From contig CAJFNF010000001.1 in the NCBI GenBank assembly GCA_904394215.1, forward strand, positions 1 to 64,000: a stretch of DNA of 64,000 nt. The letters are read 5' to 3'. How positions within the stretch are numbered: position 1 is the stretch's first letter; every line of letters begins with the position of its first letter. Shown here piece by piece: positions 7,128 to 14,192 of this stretch. Position numbers and translations under genes: made by a program. The notes beneath the pieces were generated by a model, which had not been told where the DNA came from, searched no databases, and saw only the letters and a program-made list of their open reading frames with translations. This DNA comes from an uncultured Faecalibacterium sp. (GTDB taxonomy: Bacteria; Bacillota; Clostridia; Oscillospirales; Ruminococcaceae).

Positions 7128-7961
7128 GTGAAGGAATATTTTTTTAAACACAAATTAAAGATTGCGGTGGGCTTTCTTATTTTTGTTGTTGCAATACCGA
7201 TTATCATAAATTGCCTTTTTAAGTTTAGTTTGCCTTGTGAATTGTTTGCAGCTGAGTGGGAAGCAGGCGATGCCTTGGATTTTTATGCGACAATGTTGGG
7301 ATCTGCTGCTACAATAGTAGGTGTATATTTGTCGATAGATGCTGCACAAAAAAGTTATCATGAGGATGAAATCAATAAAGTTAAGCCTTATTTTGCGCTG
7401 ACTCATTATAAATCTAAATCACGAATTAATTTCTTCAATGGAACAAATGAAGACCAGCAAAAAAGAGAAAAACACAGTTATTATAAAGAATATAAACTTA
7501 CAAAAATATACATTGTTGTAAGCTCGAAGACAATTGAGTTTCGAGATCAATTAGATAAAAGCCAAGAGGATCTACTGCAATCTTCAGGACTTGGATGGGA
7601 AATAACAGGATCGAAAGCGTCATTAAAGTCATACAGATTAATATCTATGCCTTTTGATATTGAAAATGTTGGAAATGGGGCAGCTTTAAATACTTATATT
7701 TGTTTTTCTAAAAAAGGAAACAAATTCCGTGGTATGAATGTTTTTACCCTCAAAGTAGGACAATCTTTTTATTGCCATATTTTTTCTAGTGAGCAGAATG
7801 ATTCTATTTTGGGTGAATATGTTTTAAAATTAGCTTATGAAGATATTCTTGGTAATAAATATTCTCAAGAATACAATATAGAAATCAAAACCGATGAAAA
7901 CAAAGGTAGTATTAAAGAGCTGATAGATTTAACTGGAAAACAGGAAAAAATTCCCAAATAA
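7128..7961 (+). CDS. Two-TM protein of unknown function downstream of hsdS
   Basis: A 277-residue protein that I do not recognise as a named family. Two hydrophobic stretches lie near the N-terminus: about residues 12-32 (VGFLIFVVAIPIIINCLF) and 54-72 (FYATMLGSAATIVGVYLS), separated by an acidic EWEAGDALD loop. The rest is soluble, with a beta-rich middle. The whole gene is strikingly AT-rich compared with its flanks. GTG at 7128 is preferred because GAGGTGA lies 7 bases before it; a GTG six bases upstream would sit on that site. It is 13 bases after hsdS, so it is probably cotranscribed, and it ends at a strong terminator. It may be a membrane-anchored effector or an unrelated passenger. Confidence 0.6.
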   Translation: MKEYFFKHKLKIAVGFLIFVVAIPIIINCLFKFSLPCELFAAEWEAGDALDFYATMLGSAATIVGVYLSIDAAQKSYHEDEINKVKPYFALTHYKSKSRINFFNGTNEDQQKREKHSYYKEYKLTKIYIVVSSKTIEFRDQLDKSQEDLLQSSGLGWEITGSKASLKSYRLISMPFDIENVGNGAALNTYICFSKKGNKFRGMNVFTLKVGQSFYCHIFSSEQNDSILGEYVLKLAYEDILGNKYSQEYNIEIKTDENKGSIKELIDLTGKQEKIPK

Positions 7962-7963
7962 AA

Positions 7964-8010
7964 GACCGCACACTCTCCAAAATTACTCTGGTGGGTGTGC
8001 GGTTCTTTCA
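7964..8010. terminator. Bidirectional terminator between the restriction operon and rlmD
   Basis: ACCGCACAC (7965-7973) pairs with GTGTGCGGT (7995-8003). TTCTTTCA follows on the plus strand and TCTTTTATTTGGG on the minus strand. It ends the accessory operon and the converging rlmD gene, and it marks the border of the AT-rich island. Confidence 0.75.
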
Positions 8011-8029
8011 TTATATAATAGGGAAGTGG

Positions 8030-9673
8030 TCAGATCATCTGAAAGTGCTTCAGAGCCTCCCGAATAGCCTTCTCCTTTTCCGGCGGGCACTGGGGCTGCT
8101 TGGAATTCTCCGACTTGGGCTTGTTGTAGCACTCCCGCTCGATGATCCCGCATTTTTGCTTGACCTGAGCGATGTAGAGGGGAGTGACGTTCAGGCCGGT
8201 CTGCTTCTTGACGTAGTCTTTGATCTCCTGATAGGTGGCTTTGCTCTCCGCAGCAGTCAAATCCAGCTCGTCCATCTTGAGCTCAATCTCGATGTGATGC
8301 TTGGAATGAAGTTTGGACAACAAGATCACGCACTCGACGTGCCCCGTCCGAGGGAACATATCCACCGGCTGGACCTTGTCTACGCTGTACCCCGACTGCG
8401 CAAGAATAGCGCAGTCGCGGGCTGCTGTGGCAGGGTTGCAGCTCACATAAACCAGACGGCGGGGCGCCATTTTTATAATGGCAGACAGCGTTGCCTGATC
8501 GCAGCCCTTCCGGGGAGGATCCACCACAATGATGTCCGGAGCCAAGCCTTCAGAAGCCAGGCGGCTGGCAGCTTGTCCGGCATCCGCACAGAAAAAGCGA
8601 CTCTTGGCTGCAACATCCGCTCCCATGCGGGAAGCATTGGCCTTGGCGCTTTCAATGGCTTCCGGGATGATTTCAACGCCAATCAACTCCCGGCAGTGCT
8701 GCACCATGGACAGGCCGATGGTGCCCATGCCGCAGTAAAGATCCAGCAGCAAATCGTCAGGGGTAGGCGCAGCATACGCCGCAGCAACCTTGTAGAGCTG
8801 CTCGGCGCCAGGTGTGTTCACCTGATAGAAGGAGAGGGGGCCCAGCTGGACCGGCACATCACAAAGCGTGTCCTCAATGAATCCGGATCCGTAGAGAATC
8901 TGGTTTTTCAAGCCGAGGATGACATTGGTCTTTTCTCGATTGACGTTGATCAGGATGGTTCTGATGGCGTCAAAGCGGCTGCATAGCTGCCGGATGATTT
9001 CGTCTGCATGGGGGAGACTGGGTCGTGTGCATACAAGGCAAACCATAATCTGTCCGCTGTGTGCACCGCGGCGCAGGAATATATGCCGGACCAGTCCTTT
9101 TCCGCTTTGTTCATCGTAAGGCTGAATCCCGTATTGTTCCAGCAGGCCGCACAGGGTGTTGCCGATTTCATTGAGGACAGCGGGCTGGAGCTTGCAGTCA
9201 GCACAGGGAATGATCCGGTGGCTGCGGCCAGCATAGAAGCCAATGCACAGATGCCCGTTTTTGTCTTTCCCTACAGGATACTGTACCTTGTTGCGGTAGC
9301 GGTCTACTTCGGGAGAGGGGAGAATGGGTTGGATGGGAACATCCAGCCCGCCAATCCGTCGGAAGGCATCTGCCACAGAGTCCTCTTTGGCCTGCAGCTC
9401 CGCCTGATAGCGGAGATGGCGGAGGCTGCAGCCGCCGCAGGGGCCAGCAACCGGGCAGTCCACCGGAATCCGGTCAGGGGAAGCGGTTTCCAGGGTATCC
9501 ACAATCCCAAAAGCATACCGCTTGCAATCCTTGACAATTCTGGCCTGGATCTGGTCTCCGGGTGCCGTGCCAGGCACAAAGACTGCTTCTCCCTCCCAGT
9601 GGCCCACGCCGCTGCCGTCACCGGACAGCCGCTGAATGGTCAGGGAGATGATCTGGTTTTTCTGTAAAGGCAT
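8030..9673 (-). CDS. rlmD: 23S rRNA (uracil-5-)-methyltransferase RlmD/RumA family
   Basis: The 547-residue enzyme methylates a uridine of 23S rRNA (U1939-type) using S-adenosylmethionine. An N-terminal TRAM domain (about 5-65) precedes an iron-sulfur cluster motif with C73, C79, C82 and a later C157/C160. The catalytic domain shows DLYCGMGTIGL (311-321), DPPRKG (385-390), the nucleophile C412 in SCNPA, and the base E447. After residue 460 comes an extra domain of about 85 residues, ending in SKATYQEIKDYVKKQTGL and a Cys-containing helix; similar tails occur in clostridial relatives, from memory. AAGGAGG precedes the ATG. Firmicutes often have RlmCD-type paralogues, so the exact uridine is not certain. 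Confidence 0.9.
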   Translation of the reverse strand: MPLQKNQIISLTIQRLSGDGSGVGHWEGEAVFVPGTAPGDQIQARIVKDCKRYAFGIVDTLETASPDRIPVDCPVAGPCGGCSLRHLRYQAELQAKEDSVADAFRRIGGLDVPIQPILPSPEVDRYRNKVQYPVGKDKNGHLCIGFYAGRSHRIIPCADCKLQPAVLNEIGNTLCGLLEQYGIQPYDEQSGKGLVRHIFLRRGAHSGQIMVCLVCTRPSLPHADEIIRQLCSRFDAIRTILINVNREKTNVILGLKNQILYGSGFIEDTLCDVPVQLGPLSFYQVNTPGAEQLYKVAAAYAAPTPDDLLLDLYCGMGTIGLSMVQHCRELIGVEIIPEAIESAKANASRMGADVAAKSRFFCADAGQAASRLASEGLAPDIIVVDPPRKGCDQATLSAIIKMAPRRLVYVSCNPATAARDCAILAQSGYSVDKVQPVDMFPRTGHVECVILLSKLHSKHHIEIELKMDELDLTAAESKATYQEIKDYVKKQTGLNVTPLYIAQVKQKCGIIERECYNKPKSENSKQPQCPPEKEKAIREALKHFQMI

Positions 9674-9700
9674 GGTTCCTCCTTGCGGAAATCTGGAAAA

Positions 9701-10567
9701 TTAAGCAGGATCGGTGGGATCATCATTGGTAGGATCAGGCTGCTGGACGGCCATGTATTTGCTGGGCGGAACGCCCTTGGCACGCTTGAATACCCTGGAA
9801 AAATAGAACTGGTCGAAAAATCCCACCGAAATGGCTACCTCGGCGATGGACAAATTGCCGGTCCGCAGCAGCTTGCAAGCCTCATTGATCCGGTACTCTG
9901 TGAGGTAGTTGATAGGGCTTTTGCCCACGTTGCTCATAAAGACACGGTAGAGGTGACTGCGGGACACGCCGACGCTCTTGGCCACATCGTCGATGGAAAT
10001 ATCATGGGAATAGTTGAACTGGATGTATTTGATGGCGTTCAGAACATATTGGCTGGAGGAATTGGTGCTGTGGGGCTTGTGCTCATCGGTTTCCTCCATC
10101 AATGCCGCCAGGAAGAGATACAAATATCCCACCATGGCAGTTTCGTCCTGCACCTGCATCCCGCGGGCCCGGAAAATGTTGTCCATGGCTTTATACAAGG
10201 CATCCAGGCGCTGGGTATGGTGAACCGGATGCTCATCCGAGAAGGGCAGCATGGCGGCCAGCTTATGGGCGCTGATTCCATTGAACCCCACCCAGCAGTA
10301 TTCCCAGGGCTGCTGGGAATCGGCAGTATAGGTGTTCAGCTGGTTGGGCCGGACAAAGAAGAGATCACCGGGGTTGAGCTCCCAGGTCTTGCCCCCGGAC
10401 TGAAAGGTCCCCTTGCCGGCCAAAATCAGGTGAATCAAGTAGTGGTCCCGGATGCCAGGGCCCCAAGTGTGGCCGGGCGCGCAGCGCTCCAGACCGCAGT
10501 TAAAGACGGAAAGATCCACATTGTTGGTATAGTTTTGTTTGAACGACTGCTTGTAAACCTCCGGCAT
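9701..10567 (-). CDS. AraC-family transcriptional regulator with cupin sensor domain
   Basis: A 288-residue regulator. The N-terminal half is a cupin-type ligand-binding domain (about 20-140, with GIRDHYLIHLILAGKG and LNPGDLFFVRP). The C-terminal 100 residues are the double helix-turn-helix AraC domain (ISIDDVAKSVGVSRSHLYRVF, then AEVAISVGFFDQFYFSRVFK). Such regulators usually activate sugar genes on binding a sugar. The ATG at 10567 has AAGGAGG in front; the longer frame upstream lacks one. It is divergent from galK, so galactose or an alpha-galactoside is a plausible inducer, but no transporter gene is adjacent. Confidence 0.88.
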   Translation of the reverse strand: MPEVYKQSFKQNYTNNVDLSVFNCGLERCAPGHTWGPGIRDHYLIHLILAGKGTFQSGGKTWELNPGDLFFVRPNQLNTYTADSQQPWEYCWVGFNGISAHKLAAMLPFSDEHPVHHTQRLDALYKAMDNIFRARGMQVQDETAMVGYLYLFLAALMEETDEHKPHSTNSSSQYVLNAIKYIQFNYSHDISIDDVAKSVGVSRSHLYRVFMSNVGKSPINYLTEYRINEACKLLRTGNLSIAEVAISVGFFDQFYFSRVFKRAKGVPPSKYMAVQQPDPTNDDPTDPA

Positions 10568-10609
10568 AAGGGGCCTCCTTTTTGACAGCACCAAATGACT
10601 TTCGACAAC

Positions 10610-10639
10610 AGTATACCATACATTGCGCCGCAAGTTCAA
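10610..10639 (-). promoter_or_regulatory. Promoter of the AraC-family gene
   Basis: On the minus strand TTGAAC (10634-10639) and TATACT (10610-10615) are 18 bases apart, with TGG just before the -10 box. The start codon is 42 bases further downstream. Confidence 0.55.
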
Positions 10640-10700
10640 CAAAAGTACATCTGATTCTTTGTTCTGGACGCTGAAAATTCGTCCTCATTCGCTGTAGAAA

Positions 10701-10729
10701 TTGCAAATAGCGTCCATGTGGACTACAAT
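10701..10729 (+). promoter_or_regulatory. Promoter of galK
   Basis: TTGCAA (10701-10706) and TACAAT (10724-10729) are 17 bases apart. This gives an untranslated leader of about 125 bases before galK, which contains two hairpins. Confidence 0.55.
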
Positions 10730-10740
10730 AGAGCCAGAAT

Positions 10741-10833
10741 CCCGGGGCCTGACCCAGAGGATAACATATTCTGGGCCGGGTGCTGCATCGAGAATGGTAG
10801 GGTGTGGTCCGGCTGTTTTTCTGCCGGACTTTT
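10741..10833 (+). promoter_or_regulatory. galK leader with hairpin and intrinsic-terminator-like structure
   Basis: The first hairpin (10741-10780) pairs CCCGG/CCGGG and CCCAGA/TCTGGG. The second pairs GTCCGGC (10807-10813) with GCCGGAC (10823-10829) and is followed directly by TTTT. That is an intrinsic terminator placed about 30 bases before the galK start codon and downstream of its apparent promoter, so it may control galK by attenuation. Confidence 0.45.
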
Positions 10834-10862
10834 GCGGTAAGATGCGTACATAGGGGGTATAT

Positions 10863-12155
10863 ATGGCAACAAGCGCGCAGCGTCGGCAGGAATTGCAAAC
10901 AGGGGTGTGGGATGATCTTCTGCGGGCTTTGTATGGCCCATCTGAGACAGTGCTGGCACGGCAGCGAGCGCGCTGGTGCGCGGCGCTGACCGAATTCGAA
11001 CGTTATTTTGGCCCGGGCAGGGAAGTTCATCTATATACTGCCCCCGGCCGGGCAGAACTGGGGGGCAATCACACCGACCACCAGCACGGCTATGGCCTGG
11101 CCGCCGCCGTTAACCTGGATCTGGTGGGGGTGGCGGCAAAGAATCCAGACAACTACATCCGGGTCAAATCCTGGGGATTCAACAAGCTGGATGTCATTGA
11201 CCTGGAGGAAGCCAATCCCCAGGCTTCTGAATCCACCCATTCTGCCAGCCTGATTCGGGGACTGGCAGAAGGTTTCACCTCCATGGGAAAAAAGGTTGGC
11301 GGCTATGACGCCTACACCACCAGCGATGTGCTGCGGGGTTCCGGCTTGTCCAGCTCGGCGGCCTTCGAAATGGCCATGGGAGCCATGATGAACGAGGAAT
11401 TTCACTGCGGCCTGACGCCGGCCCAGGTGGCGCGGCTGGGGCAGTATGCTGAAAACATCTACTTTGGCAAACCCAGCGGCCTTCTGGACCAGCTGGCCAG
11501 CGCCCTGGGCGGAGTGATCTTTGCGGACTTCCAAGACCCGGATAAACCCGATATCCAGAAAATCCACACCCAGGGGCTGCTGCCGGAAGGAATGGCGCTT
11601 TGTGTCACCGATACCCGGGGCAGCCACAGCGAACTGACTGCCGAGTTTGCCGCGATCCGTCGGGAGATGGAGTCAGTGGCGGGCTTTTTGGGGTACAAGG
11701 TTCTGGGGCAGGTACCCGAAGATGTTTTCTGGTCCCGGCTGTCTGCTGTGCGGGCAGCCTGCGGAGACCGGGCCAGCCTGCGTGCCATGCATTACTTTGA
11801 AGAAAACGCCCGCACCCTGGCAGAATACCACGCTCTGCAGGCAGGGGACTTTGGTACTTTCTTGCGTCTGGTCCGTGAAAGCGGACACGCTTCCTTTACC
11901 TTGTGTCAAAATGTTTACTGCGGTGCTCGGACGGCCCGGCAGGAAATGTCGGTGGCTCTGGCCTTGAGTCAGCACCTGCTGGAGGGGACAGGAGGGGCCT
12001 GGCGGATGCAGGGAGGCGGCTTTGCCGGAACCATCCAGGCCTTTGTGCCCCTAGCCTGCCTGGAGCACTACCGCTCGTCCATTGAAAAGGTATTCGGCCC
12101 CGGCAGCTGTCACGTGCTGACCCTGCGGGAGCAGGGGGCGGGCCGGGTACTCTGA
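10863..12155 (+). CDS. galK: Galactokinase
   Basis: The 430-residue GHMP-family kinase phosphorylates galactose to galactose-1-phosphate, the first step of the Leloir pathway. The galactokinase signature GRAELGGNHTDHQHG is at residues 62-76. The ATP-binding glycine-serine loop LRGSGLSSSAAFEMA lies near 158-172, and the C-terminal GHMP motif GGAWRMQGGGFAGT near 378-391. The GNHTD variant of the usual G-E-H-T-D is common in clostridial galactokinases, from memory. The start follows a weak AGGGGGT site. galT and galE are not adjacent. Its divergent partner is an AraC regulator. Confidence 0.93.
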   Translation: MATSAQRRQELQTGVWDDLLRALYGPSETVLARQRARWCAALTEFERYFGPGREVHLYTAPGRAELGGNHTDHQHGYGLAAAVNLDLVGVAAKNPDNYIRVKSWGFNKLDVIDLEEANPQASESTHSASLIRGLAEGFTSMGKKVGGYDAYTTSDVLRGSGLSSSAAFEMAMGAMMNEEFHCGLTPAQVARLGQYAENIYFGKPSGLLDQLASALGGVIFADFQDPDKPDIQKIHTQGLLPEGMALCVTDTRGSHSELTAEFAAIRREMESVAGFLGYKVLGQVPEDVFWSRLSAVRAACGDRASLRAMHYFEENARTLAEYHALQAGDFGTFLRLVRESGHASFTLCQNVYCGARTARQEMSVALALSQHLLEGTGGAWRMQGGGFAGTIQAFVPLACLEHYRSSIEKVFGPGSCHVLTLREQGAGRVL

Positions 12156-12179
12156 TTTAATATTATAATAGAAGGAGCG

Positions 12180-12209
12180 GCTCTGCGTTTTACGCAGGGC
12201 TTGCTTTTT
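12180..12209 (+). terminator. Terminator after galK
   Basis: GCTCTGCG (12180-12187) pairs with CGCAGGGC (12193-12200) and is followed by TTGCTTTTT. It separates galK from the acetyltransferase gene. Confidence 0.7.
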
Positions 12210-12254
12210 ACACTGCATCCTGTTAGAGGAGACGTTGCAAAAAGGAGGATGAAA

Positions 12255-12791
12255 ATGGAATCCATGCTTTTGGTGCGGCCGGCTCCGGAGTATGCGGAAG
12301 CCATTGCCGACTATCGGCGGGAATGCCTGGACACCGGCAGCCGTATGGACGGCTGCGGCCCGCTGCGCCGGATGGAAGACCCCATGGACTGGATCCGATA
12401 CTGTGCGTCCTGGGACACCGATGGGCCTCTTCCGGAAGGCGTGGACTGGGTGCGCTCGACCCAGTTTCTGTATATCCGTCCGGAGGATCGAAAGATGGTG
12501 GGCACCATCCAGGTGCGGCACACCTTCAATGCTTTTCTGGCAGCTTACGGCGGGCATATCGGCTACTCCGTCCGCCCGTCGGAACGGAGGAAAGGCTATG
12601 CCACTCAGATGCTGCGGGATACCCTGCCATTTTGCCGGCAGATCGGCCTGGAAAAAGTTTTGATCAGCTGCCGGCCCGATAATATTGGCAGTCGAAAGAC
12701 CATCCTGGCCAACGGTGGGGTCTATGAATCCACCGTCTTTGTGCCAGGCCGGGACGAAGAGCTGGAGCGTTGTTGGATTGACTTGGATTGA
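12255..12791 (+). CDS. GNAT-family N-acetyltransferase
   Basis: A 178-residue acetyltransferase of the GNAT fold, which transfers an acetyl group from acetyl-CoA. The pyrophosphate-binding motif A is seen as IGYSVRPSERRKGYATQML (about 113-131), where R-R-K-G-Y-A is the usual Q/R-x-x-G-x-A loop. This is followed by NIGSRKTILANGGV, typical of the last strand and helix. AAAGGAGG lies 6 bases before the ATG at 12255; another ATG at 12249 would touch that site. The substrate is unknown. It resembles the uncharacterised Firmicute group sometimes listed as PhnO-like or GCN5-related. It stands alone between galK and the rpsF operon. Confidence 0.82.
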   Translation: MESMLLVRPAPEYAEAIADYRRECLDTGSRMDGCGPLRRMEDPMDWIRYCASWDTDGPLPEGVDWVRSTQFLYIRPEDRKMVGTIQVRHTFNAFLAAYGGHIGYSVRPSERRKGYATQMLRDTLPFCRQIGLEKVLISCRPDNIGSRKTILANGGVYESTVFVPGRDEELERCWIDLD

Positions 12792-12825
12792 CTTGTCTCT
12801 TTTTTGAAAAATCTGAAAATTGTGA

Positions 12826-12854
12826 TTGACAATTTGTCCTGCACTTGGTATAAT
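12826..12854 (+). promoter_or_regulatory. Strong promoter of the rpsF operon
   Basis: Perfect TTGACA (12826-12831) and perfect TATAAT (12849-12854) with a 17-base spacer. This is the best consensus promoter in the window and suits a ribosomal-protein operon. Confidence 0.9.
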
Positions 12855-12860
12855 AAGTTG

Positions 12861-12923
12861 CTGTCTGTAAGGACAGCCCCGCAAAAGAAGGACTTTTGCG
12901 GATCCTTGGCCTCATTTGAGGCC
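12861..12923 (+). promoter_or_regulatory. Structured rpsF leader, possible S6:S18 autoregulation site
   Basis: Three hairpins lie between the promoter and the rpsF ribosome-binding site: CTGTC/GACAG (12861-12876), CCGCAAAAG/CTTTTGCGG (12879-12901, 9 perfect pairs) and GGCCTC/GAGGCC (12908-12923). An rpsF-leader RNA bound by the S6:S18 pair is known in many bacteria, and both genes are in this operon. I cannot confirm the conserved core from the sequence alone. Confidence 0.5.
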
Positions 12924-12949
12924 CTTAAGTCCAAAAGGAGGTGCACAAA

Positions 12950-13234
12950 ATGGCAAAGTACGAAACCATGCTGATTACCACCGCCACCCTCGACGAGGAG
13001 GCTACCGCCGCTCTGGTTGGTAAGTTCAAGACCCTGATCGAGGCAAACGGTACCATCGATTCCATCGACGAGTGGGGCAAGCGCCGTCTGGCATACCCCA
13101 TCAATGACGAGAACGAGGGCATCTACACTGTGATCAACTTCACCAGCGAGCCCGACTTCCCCGCCGAGCTGGACCGCGTGTACAAGATCACCGAGGGCGT
13201 CATGCGCTCCCTGATCGTTGCAAAGGAAGACTAA
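12950..13234 (+). CDS. rpsF: 30S ribosomal protein S6
   Basis: The 94-residue S6 protein binds 16S rRNA in the platform of the small subunit together with S18. It shows the typical N-terminus KYETMLITTATLDEEA and the WGKRRLAYPINDENEGIY segment. Translation starts at the ATG after AAAGGAGGTG; an ATG nine bases upstream would overlap that site. It leads the conserved rpsF-ssb-rpsR operon with short gaps, under a consensus promoter and a structured leader. Confidence 0.97.
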   Translation: MAKYETMLITTATLDEEATAALVGKFKTLIEANGTIDSIDEWGKRRLAYPINDENEGIYTVINFTSEPDFPAELDRVYKITEGVMRSLIVAKED

Positions 13235-13262
13235 TTCCACAGAGTACAAGGAGTCCTCTCTT

Positions 13263-13742
13263 ATGTTAAACGTTGTTGTGATTATGGGCCGCCTGGTGGC
13301 GGACCCCGAACTTCGCACCACCACCAATGGGATCAACCTGGCCCGGTTCCGCATTGCATGCGACCGCAGCTACTCGCGTCAGAGCGAGCAGCGCCAGACT
13401 GACTTTCTGGATGTTGTGGCCTGGCGCCAGCAGGCAGATTTTGTTTGCAAATATTTCCAGAAGGGCAGCTTGATCATCATTGAGGGCAGCATTCAGTCCC
13501 GGCAGTACCAGGACAAGAATGGCAATAACCGCACTGGTGTTGAGATCGTGGCCAATAACATTAACTTTGGCGGACCCAAGAACTCCAACGGCAATGCGGG
13601 CGGCTCGTCCTATGCGGCCAGCCAGCCCCGTCAGAACGCACAGCCTGCCCATCCGTCCTCCATTGAGGCGGTCCCCAGCTATTCTGCAGGGGATAACGAT
13701 GACTTTGCCGTCATCGACGACAGCGACGATCTGCCGTTCTGA
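13263..13742 (+). CDS. ssb: Single-stranded DNA-binding protein
   Basis: The 159-residue SSB coats single-stranded DNA and recruits repair and replication enzymes. The OB-fold occupies residues 1-105 ([31 protein letters not shown]). A glycine/asparagine/proline-rich linker follows, and the protein ends in the conserved acidic tip DDSDDLPF, which binds partner proteins. AAGGAG precedes the ATG at 13263. It lies between rpsF and rpsR, the usual Firmicute order. Confidence 0.97.
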   Translation: MLNVVVIMGRLVADPELRTTTNGINLARFRIACDRSYSRQSEQRQTDFLDVVAWRQQADFVCKYFQKGSLIIIEGSIQSRQYQDKNGNNRTGVEIVANNINFGGPKNSNGNAGGSSYAASQPRQNAQPAHPSSIEAVPSYSAGDNDDFAVIDDSDDLPF

Positions 13743-13786
13743 GTGTCCAACTCGATCGAAAAATTCAAACAGGAGGTAAACCAGCA

Positions 13787-14044
13787 ATGGCTTTTGAGAA
13801 AAACGAAGGCTCTCGCCCCGCACGTCCCGTGCGCCGTGGCCGCAAGAAGGTCTGCAGCTTCTGCGTCGATCGCATTGACGAGATCGATTACAAGGATGTT
13901 GCTCGTCTGCGCAAGTATGTCTCCGAGCGGGCCAAGATCATTCCCCGCCGTGTGACCGGCACCTGCGCTTATCATCAGCGTGCTCTGACCGTGGCCATCA
14001 AGCGTGCCCGTCACGTTGCCCTGATGCCCTACGTCAGCGACTAA
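13787..14044 (+). CDS. rpsR: 30S ribosomal protein S18
   Basis: The 85-residue S18 forms a pair with S6 on the small subunit. It carries the zinc-binding form (C+): C-S-F-C near residues 23-26 with a further C and H in TGTCAYHQR. The basic C-terminal part [19 protein letters not shown] is conserved. AGGAGG lies 11 bases before the start. It is the last gene of the operon and is followed by a strong terminator. Confidence 0.97.
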   Translation: MAFEKNEGSRPARPVRRGRKKVCSFCVDRIDEIDYKDVARLRKYVSERAKIIPRRVTGTCAYHQRALTVAIKRARHVALMPYVSD

Positions 14045-14086
14045 TCAGTTCGCTCACCCAATTCAAAACAATCAGCAATCAGCCAA

Positions 14087-14121
14087 AGCGCTGCCCGTCG
14101 TTGGATGGGCGGCGCTTTTTT
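14087..14121 (+). terminator. Terminator of the rpsF-ssb-rpsR operon
   Basis: AGCGCTGCCC pairs with GGGCGGCGCT around a 10-base loop, followed by a run of six T (14116-14121). Confidence 0.85.
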
Positions 14122-14142
14122 GCGTCCGGCCCCGATGCAAAG

Positions 14143-14174
14143 AAAAATCCCGCACCCTCTGGCAGGTGCGGGAT
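14143..14174 (-). terminator. Terminator of the RING-like membrane protein gene
   Basis: ATCCCGCACC (14147-14156) pairs perfectly with GGTGCGGGAT (14165-14174). On the minus strand the stem is followed by TTTTTC. Confidence 0.8.
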
Positions 14175-14192
14175 GGATTGTTTGTTCGGCGA

